Program-made: the position numbers and the translations under genes | Shown here: positions 8,111 through 12,361 of the stretch, one piece after another | How the letters are laid out: each line of letters begins with the position of its first letter | How positions within the stretch are numbered: position 1 is the stretch's first letter | The notes under the pieces: generated by a model | Databases searched by the model: none | What the model was told of the DNA's origin: nothing | The model's input: only the letters and a program-made list of their open reading frames with translations | Assembly: GCA_021604825.1 (NCBI GenBank) | Contig: BQJS01000145.1 | Location: 1 to 12,361 of the forward strand | DNA: 12,361 nucleotides | Reading direction: 5' to 3' | Origin: Phycisphaerae bacterium | GTDB taxonomy: Bacteria; Planctomycetota; Phycisphaerae; UBA1845

Positions 8111-8136
8111 GTGCCACTGCTATGTGAGCAGTGCCG
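8111..8136 (+). repeat. Dispersed palindromic repeat, copy 1
   Basis: Core CACTGCTA-TGT-GAGCAGTG, preceded by GTGC and followed by CCG. It can form a 7-bp hairpin with a 5-base loop. The 26 bases match copy 3 (12336-12361) at 25 positions, and the first 23 match the reverse complement of copy 2 (8228-8250) at 22 positions. It lies 22 bases after the threonine aldolase stop. It resembles a REP-type intergenic palindrome. Transcript termination or mRNA end protection is possible, but no T-run follows. Confidence 0.8.
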
Positions 8137-8187
8137 AATGCGACACGGATTAACGCCAATATACGCACAGAAACGCAGCAAGCCTTA

Positions 8188-8206
8188 AGTGCCACATGCT
8201 GACACT
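8188..8206 (+). repeat. Second short repeat, AGTGCCACATGCTGACACT
   Basis: An imperfect palindrome (AGTGCCA / TGACACT around a 5-base centre) between the two inverted copies of the palindromic repeat. It begins with the same AGTGCCAC that opens copy 3 of the other repeat. A near copy (18 of 19 bases) occurs at 9203-9221 inside trkH. It is probably part of the same repeat-rich intergenic element. Confidence 0.55.
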
Positions 8207-8227
8207 TTGAGTGGCTCTCTCCCTTCA

Positions 8228-8250
8228 CACTGCTCACAGAGCAGTGGCAC
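8228..8250 (-). repeat. Dispersed palindromic repeat, copy 2 (inverted)
   Basis: The reverse complement reads GTGC then CACTGCTC-TGT-GAGCAGTG, a perfect 8-bp hairpin with a 3-base loop. With copy 1 it forms a 23-base inverted pair (one mismatch) separated by 94 bases, entirely within the gap between the convergent threonine aldolase and trkA genes. The layout resembles a paired REP element and could act as a two-way transcript end, which I infer from position only. Confidence 0.8.
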
Positions 8251-8264
8251 ACTTGAACAAGGCG

Positions 8265-8948
8265 TCAGTCTTGAGGCAACCCCGAAAGTGCGTCATTGTG
8301 GCCAACCACAATCAGCACGTCACCGCTTTCGATTTTTGTGTCGGCGGTGGGCACGATGATTGTTCTTTGCGCCGTGGTTTCTTCGCCTGCGGTTTTGGTA
8401 AATCGTTCGCGGCGAATGGCTACGAGGTTCACCTTATGCTCAACGCGCAATCGCAATTCCAGAAGTGTCTTGTCAATGAACGCCGTCGGGGCGGCGATGT
8501 AGACGAGGCTGTGATCCGATTCTAGCTCGATGTACTGCGACAGATTCGGCAGCGCCAAGCGATGGGCCCAGCGCATCGCAGATTCCTGCTCAGCCGACGC
8601 GATTTCGTCAGCGCCCACCTTGCGGAGAATCTGGCCCTGCAGGTCGGACATCGCCCGAGCAATGATTCTAGGGACGCCCAGTTCCTTCAGCGTGACCACG
8701 GTGAGGATCGACGCTTCAAAAGCTTCACCGATGGTGACGATGGCTGCGTCCACTTCCGCAATGCCTTGGGCGACCAGGGCGGCTTTGTCCGTGGCATCCA
8801 TCCGAACAGCCAGCGTCACATCGTCGCGCACGCGATCGACAAACGCGGCATCGCGATCGATGGCGATGACGTCGTCACCGGCCTGCGCCAACGCCCGGGC
8901 AAGATTCTCGCCAAACCGTCCCAATCCAATGACCGCAAACCTTCGCAT
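8265..8948 (-). CDS. Potassium uptake regulatory subunit, TrkA/KtrA family (RCK)
   Basis: A 227-residue cytoplasmic protein that should form the nucleotide-binding gating ring beneath the TrkH/KtrB channel encoded just upstream. The N-terminal TrkA_N Rossmann fold starts at once: RFAVIGLGRFGENLARAL with GLGRFG at residues 8-13 and the acidic Asp31 at the end of strand 2 (VIAIDRD). A TrkA_C domain follows from about 140 to 222. The single RCK unit and length (about 220) match KtrA rather than the doubled E. coli TrkA (about 458). I chose the ATG at 8948 because the dinucleotide motif normally begins within ten residues of the start. The frame stays open upstream to 9212, but that part overlaps trkH in another frame and looks non-coding. 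No strong Shine-Dalgarno sequence is visible. The gene lies 83 bases after trkH, likely on one transcript. Confidence 0.92.
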   Translation of the reverse strand: MRRFAVIGLGRFGENLARALAQAGDDVIAIDRDAAFVDRVRDDVTLAVRMDATDKAALVAQGIAEVDAAIVTIGEAFEASILTVVTLKELGVPRIIARAMSDLQGQILRKVGADEIASAEQESAMRWAHRLALPNLSQYIELESDHSLVYIAAPTAFIDKTLLELRLRVEHKVNLVAIRRERFTKTAGEETTAQRTIIVPTADTKIESGDVLIVVGHNDALSGLPQD

Positions 8949-8955
8949 GGTTGAT

Positions 8956-9000
8956 CCAATTCGTTTATGACCAAATCGTTTAAGACAAATTCGCTTAAGC
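8956..9000. repeat. Three tandem 15-base imperfect repeats between trkH and trkA
   Basis: Units at 8956-8970, 8971-8985 and 8986-9000 share the pattern CCAAATCGTTTAAGA. Units 1 and 2 agree at 13 of 15 positions, and unit 3 agrees with each at 11. They fill most of the 83-base gap between the trkH stop and the trkA start. The unit length is a multiple of three, so the open frame upstream of trkA also shows a 5-residue pattern (LKRI.), which is a by-product unless the start is further upstream. A regulatory role is possible but unsupported. Confidence 0.7.
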
Positions 9001-9031
9001 GACGTTGCTCGCACCAAATAATGCCAACCGC

Positions 9032-10930
9032 CTAACCGATCGTCACGCGTTCTTCCGGGTACTCGTAAGGCATCGACGTCGCTTTGTCGGCAAGGGCCAC
9101 CATCAGCGTCAACGGCCCGAGCCTGCCAGCGAACATCCCCAGCATGATGATAAACTGTCCTGGCACCGTCAACTTCGCAGACAACCCACACGACAACCCA
9201 ACAGTGCCACACGCTGACACTGACTCAAACAAGATGTCTCGCAAGGCGGCGGTCTCCGTCAACGACAAGGCCAACACAATCGATGATATCAACGCAAACA
9301 TCAACACGACCAGCACCCCCGCCCGTTCGACCAAATCGCGAGGAATCGTCCGCCCAAACAACTCGATCCGATCGCGCTTCCGCAAGGTTGAAAGCAGGCC
9401 CAGCACCAGGATTCCAACAGTCACCGTCTTGACCCCGCCAGCCGTCGATGCCGGCGAACCACCGACGAACATCAGCAGCATCAGCAAGAAACGGCTTCCC
9501 GGCGACAGAGATTCCGCATCCAACGCCACCGTGTTGAAACCGGCTGTCCGGGCGGTCACCGATTGAAAAAGCGCTCCACGTGCCCGCTCGAACCAATCCA
9601 TATCCTTGATCACGCCAGCGCTATTGACTGATGCGTCAGCCATAGTGGCGCCCGCCTTCCAATCAAGCGATTCAAACAGGAAGAACATGATTGCCGGCAA
9701 CACGATCAATCCCAGCGACGACCAAAGCACAATGCGCGAGTGCAACTGAAGTCGCATCGGACGCCGCCTAGCCGGCTGAGCCCATCGAAACACGGCGTCA
9801 CTTTGGTCGACCGACCGCTTCGGTGCGAATCGCGACATCCACCGGTTCCAAACATCCTGCAACACCGGAAAGCCCAACCCGCCCAGCACAATCAGCGGCA
9901 TGATCGAAACATACACGCCCCACGAATCGCCCATCGATACAAGACTGTCGGACTGTAGCGCAAACCCCGCATTGCAAAACGCGCTGACCGCATGAAAAAC
10001 AGAGTAGAACACGCGATCCGACATGCCGTCGAACTGCGCGGCAAACATCGGATAACACAGAATCGCGCCAATGCCTTCGAGAACCAGCGTCGTGAGAATG
10101 ACGAAGCGCCCCACGCTCCGAAGGCTCCCCACCGTTTCGCGGTGAAGGTCGCTTTGCAAAACCAACGACTGCTTCAGCGACAGGTTGCGGCCTATCAACA
10201 GTCCGAGCATCGTCGACGAAATCATGATGCCCAGCCCGCCGAGTTGGATCAGCCCCAAGATGATTAACTGTCCGAATCGCGAGTAGTCGGTGGCTGTGTC
10301 GTAGATCGCCAGACCGGTCACGCACGTAGCACTCGTCGAAGTAAAAAGCGAAACCACGAGATGGCGAGGAATGTCGGCCTCTGCCCGCACCCGCGCTTCC
10401 GGCGTCATGGCTTTGGGCAGCGCCAACAAACATCCGCCGACGACGATGACGCAAGCAAAGGTCACCACCACCCACCGCGACGGGTGCAACTGCCGCTGCG
10501 ACATCTCGAGATTCCATCGGACCAACCCAATCAGGATTCGAGCGACCAGAAAGACTTGGATGGTGACGACGTACACGGTCCCGAAACGCAGAAGCGGCTG
10601 ACCGCTTCGATTAAATTCGAGACTCAGCAACAATCCTGCGATCGCAAGAAAAACAAGATCAAACCAGCGCCGCCGGAGTGTTGCACGCAGCGATGAAGAA
10701 GTCCAAAATGCGTGGACAATCGAGAAGACATACGTGGAGATCGCCACCATTTGAACAACCAGAAGTGCGATCGGCGAAACGGGCGGTTCGTCGAATCCGT
10801 ACTCCAGACTGAGAGCAACGGCGGCTGCCAGCGCCATAGCCACCAGCACCCAATGCCCCACACTGACCGGGCGAGCTTGGGCGTTGGGCGTTTTTGGCAT
10901 TGGTGCGTTCGGAACGTTGGGCTTCGACAT
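9032..10930 (-). CDS. Potassium uptake membrane subunit, TrkH/KtrB family, with extra N-terminal membrane region
   Basis: A 632-residue inner-membrane protein that should carry K+ inward as the partner of the TrkA/KtrA protein encoded downstream. The core begins at about 148 and holds four pore repeats whose selectivity glycines are visible: TCVTGL (G206), CNAGFA (G322), RTAGFN (G464) and GTVGLS (G578). The flexible gating loop of the third repeat, GGSPASTAGGVKT, is at 490-502, and the conserved Arg of the last helix is R603 (AGRLGPLT). KtrB proteins are usually about 450 residues. The difference is mainly an N-terminal region of about 147 residues with four likely membrane helices (about 27-43, 52-75, 90-105, 117-137). 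I chose the ATG at 10930, which has GAGAAG 9 bases upstream. A GTG at 10996 would add 22 residues but falls inside a direct repeat. It is divergent from the homogentisate dioxygenase gene. Confidence 0.92.
   Translation of the reverse strand: MSKPNVPNAPMPKTPNAQARPVSVGHWVLVAMALAAAVALSLEYGFDEPPVSPIALLVVQMVAISTYVFSIVHAFWTSSSLRATLRRRWFDLVFLAIAGLLLSLEFNRSGQPLLRFGTVYVVTIQVFLVARILIGLVRWNLEMSQRQLHPSRWVVVTFACVIVVGGCLLALPKAMTPEARVRAEADIPRHLVVSLFTSTSATCVTGLAIYDTATDYSRFGQLIILGLIQLGGLGIMISSTMLGLLIGRNLSLKQSLVLQSDLHRETVGSLRSVGRFVILTTLVLEGIGAILCYPMFAAQFDGMSDRVFYSVFHAVSAFCNAGFALQSDSLVSMGDSWGVYVSIMPLIVLGGLGFPVLQDVWNRWMSRFAPKRSVDQSDAVFRWAQPARRRPMRLQLHSRIVLWSSLGLIVLPAIMFFLFESLDWKAGATMADASVNSAGVIKDMDWFERARGALFQSVTARTAGFNTVALDAESLSPGSRFLLMLLMFVGGSPASTAGGVKTVTVGILVLGLLSTLRKRDRIELFGRTIPRDLVERAGVLVVLMFALISSIVLALSLTETAALRDILFESVSACGTVGLSCGLSAKLTVPGQFIIMLGMFAGRLGPLTLMVALADKATSMPYEYPEERVTIG
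9203..9221 (+). repeat. Near copy of the 8188-8206 repeat inside trkH
   Basis: AGTGCCACACGCTGACACT differs from the intergenic repeat at 8188-8206 by one base. On the minus strand it encodes part of the conserved fourth pore motif (SVSACGT), so this copy is under protein constraint. Whether the similarity is chance or reflects origin of the intergenic element cannot be decided here. Confidence 0.45.
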
Positions 10931-10981
10931 TCGGAGTATCTTCTCGAAGGCTGGCGGATTGGCAAGAAAGAGATCAATTCG

Positions 10982-11021
10982 TGAGAAAATGGGCACAGCT
11001 TCATGAGAAAATCGGCACAGC
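10982..11021. repeat. Two 18-base direct repeats between trkH and homogentisate dioxygenase genes
   Basis: TGAGAAAATGGGCACAGC at 10982-10999 and TGAGAAAATCGGCACAGC at 11004-11021 differ at one base and start 22 bases apart, about two helical turns. They lie in the 186-base region between the divergent trkH and dioxygenase genes, 52 and 74 bases upstream of the trkH start. They could be a tandem operator or a remnant of a transposon end that carries repeated transposase-binding sites. No transposase gene is nearby. Confidence 0.75.
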
Positions 11022-11116
11022 CCCCATCGTCGTTGCGGATCGACTTCGATATGATCTGAGCATGACGCTGCGGGCCAACCGTCGACTCACTTGGGATCGA
11101 AAACGAGGAATCCATC

Positions 11117-12295
11117 ATGATACAACGTCATCAACTCGGCAAAGTACCCCCAAAACCACACACGGCATTTTACGATGATTCGGGCAAGTTGCTGATGGAG
11201 CAGTGCGTGACCCGTCGCGGGTTTGAAGGGGCGTATTCGATTCTCTATTACAAGATTCCGCCGACCGACGAGAATGCCGTCGAATCGGTCAGCGTGAATG
11301 GCTTCTGCCCGTTTGAATTGGTCGACGATCAACCGCTCCACCGTCGCCACATCAAGTCGCAGGACATGCCAGCCGGCGGTGATTTCTTAACCGGGCGGCG
11401 CACCATGATGGTCAATGCCGACGTGCAAATCGGCATCTGCAAACCAAACGAACCCGCGAAGAATTTCTTCTCCAATGCCGACGGCGACGAGTTGTACTTC
11501 GTCAAAGAAGGCAATGGCTACGTCGAGTGCGTCTACGGCATCTTACCGTTTCGCAAGTACGACTACTTGTTGATCCCCAAGGGTACGCCCTACCGCATTC
11601 ATCTCGAAGGCAACGAAGGGACCATGCTCATCTTCGAGGGCAGCCAATACCTCGGCATCCCCAAGGAATACCGAAATGACGTCGGGCAGATCAGCATGTT
11701 CGCGCCGTTTACACATCGCGATTTTCGCCTGCCGACCGAACTGCTCAAATTCGACGAAGCCAAGCACGGCAAACCGCCCTACCCGCTGATCACCAAACTC
11801 AGCGACAAACTATCAGCCCACGTGTTTGAACATTGGCCCTACGAGTTGGAAGGGTGGGACGGATTTATCTACCCGGTCGCGTTCAACATTCTCGATTATC
11901 AACCGAAGACGGGATTGGTTCATCTGCCACCGACCATCCACATCACGTTCACTGGCAACAACTTCGTGGTGTGTTCGTTTGTCCCGAGGATGGTCGATTT
12001 CCACGAGAAGGCTATCCCCTGTCCGTACGGGCATGCCAGCGTGGACATGGACGAAATCCTCTACTATGTCGAGGGGAACTTCACGTCGCGCAAGGGCATC
12101 GAATCCGAATCGATCAGCCTTCATCCGCTGGGCATCCCGCATGGCCCGCATCCCGGCACGTACGAAGCGTCGATCGGCGTCAAGCGAACCAACGAGCTAG
12201 CCGTCATGTGCGACACATATAAGCCGCTGATCAAAACCAAGTACGCCGACACGCTCGAAGACAAGGACTACCACCTGACCTGGGTGAAACACTAG
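11117..12295 (+). CDS. hmgA: Homogentisate 1,2-dioxygenase
   Basis: A 392-residue cupin-type iron enzyme predicted to open the ring of homogentisate with O2 to give 4-maleylacetoacetate, the central step of tyrosine and phenylalanine breakdown in the cytoplasm. The C-terminal cupin carries the iron ligands expected for the family: His306 (PYGH), Glu313 (DMDEILYY) and His342 (IPHGPHPG), with the conserved SLH (His336) six residues before the last. ELYFVKEGNG (125-134) and the LLIPKGTPYR strand (151-160) form the N-terminal cupin. The protein belongs to the shorter bacterial form, since the human type is about 445 residues. Spacing between the first two ligands is one residue longer than I recall for the human enzyme. 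The ATG has GAGGAA 6 bases upstream. A TATGAT at 11050-11055 could be a -10 element, but no -35 is evident. No other tyrosine-pathway gene is in the window. Confidence 0.9.
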   Translation: MIQRHQLGKVPPKPHTAFYDDSGKLLMEQCVTRRGFEGAYSILYYKIPPTDENAVESVSVNGFCPFELVDDQPLHRRHIKSQDMPAGGDFLTGRRTMMVNADVQIGICKPNEPAKNFFSNADGDELYFVKEGNGYVECVYGILPFRKYDYLLIPKGTPYRIHLEGNEGTMLIFEGSQYLGIPKEYRNDVGQISMFAPFTHRDFRLPTELLKFDEAKHGKPPYPLITKLSDKLSAHVFEHWPYELEGWDGFIYPVAFNILDYQPKTGLVHLPPTIHITFTGNNFVVCSFVPRMVDFHEKAIPCPYGHASVDMDEILYYVEGNFTSRKGIESESISLHPLGIPHGPHPGTYEASIGVKRTNELAVMCDTYKPLIKTKYADTLEDKDYHLTWVKH

Positions 12296-12335
12296 CGATT
12301 TGCAACAGAAGCAAGTCGTTGAGCCATCCCCAGTA

Positions 12336-12361
12336 GTGCCACTGCTCTGTGAGCAGTGCCG
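12336..12361 (+). repeat. Dispersed palindromic repeat, copy 3 (reaches window edge)
   Basis: The same element as at 8111-8136, here with the perfect stem CACTGCTC-TGT-GAGCAGTG, beginning 41 bases after the dioxygenase stop and running into the window end. It may continue beyond. All three copies sit downstream of gene ends, which fits a REP-like element or a transcript-end hairpin. Confidence 0.8.

Noticed and set aside
8111..8136. Classical intrinsic terminator after the threonine aldolase gene
   Set aside because: A hairpin is present but no T-run follows it, so I list it as a repeat with a possible terminator role.
8111..8250. CRISPR-like array from repeated palindromes
   Set aside because: There are only two copies in opposite orientation, with no regular repeat-spacer pattern and no cas genes.
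8949..9212. N-terminal extension of trkA in the same frame (to 315 residues)
   Set aside because: It overlaps the end of trkH in another frame, its composition is not protein-like, and the Rossmann motif already begins at residue 8 from the ATG at 8948.
10931..10996. GTG start at 10996 adding 22 residues to TrkH
   Set aside because: The GTG lies within the first 18-base direct repeat and has no ribosome site, whereas the ATG at 10930 has GAGAAG at suitable distance.
10624..11118. Minus-strand 164-residue open frame across the trkH start and upstream region
   Set aside because: It overlaps trkH out of frame where trkH has clear membrane helices, and it has no recognisable features.

Overview
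The window looks like a bacterial chromosome segment of moderate GC content. I infer a planctomycete or close relative from the overall look of the type II secretion genes, the short-form homogentisate dioxygenase and the dispersed palindromic repeats, but no sequence here proves that placement. There are ten complete or near-complete protein genes and one partial gene. I see no RNA genes, CRISPR array, intact transposase or phage genes.

Positions 1-6734, minus strand: a type II secretion (T2SS) or pseudopilus cluster, transcribed right to left as gspE (ATPase), a 447-base gap, gspF (inner-membrane platform), gspG (major pseudopilin), gspH, gspI, gspJ (minor pseudopilins), and then the first bases of a gene that is probably gspK, cut by the window edge. 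gspH, gspI and gspJ are translationally coupled (ATGA and TGATG junctions). All four pseudopilins have a prepilin peptidase site (G followed by F, with Glu at +5). The minor pseudopilins are unusually acidic, and GspI ends in a long Asp/Gly tail followed by an Arg/Gly tail. Secretin, GspC/L/M and prepilin peptidase are not in the window.

Positions 7015-8088, plus strand: a PLP-dependent low-specificity threonine aldolase, divergent from gspE. Between it and the convergent trkA lies a cluster of short palindromic repeats at 8111-8250. A further copy of the same repeat follows the last gene at the right edge.

Positions 8265-10930, minus strand: a Ktr/Trk-type potassium uptake pair, first the membrane subunit (TrkH/KtrB family, with an extra four-helix N-terminal membrane region), then the regulatory RCK subunit (TrkA/KtrA). 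Three tandem 15-base imperfect repeats fill the gap between the two genes.

Positions 11117-12295, plus strand: homogentisate 1,2-dioxygenase of tyrosine/phenylalanine catabolism, divergent from trkH. The shared upstream region carries two 18-base direct repeats spaced 22 bases apart.

The window is mostly ordinary housekeeping and secretion machinery. I found no clear undescribed system. The best leads are the GspI tail, the TrkH N-terminal membrane module and the repeat families.
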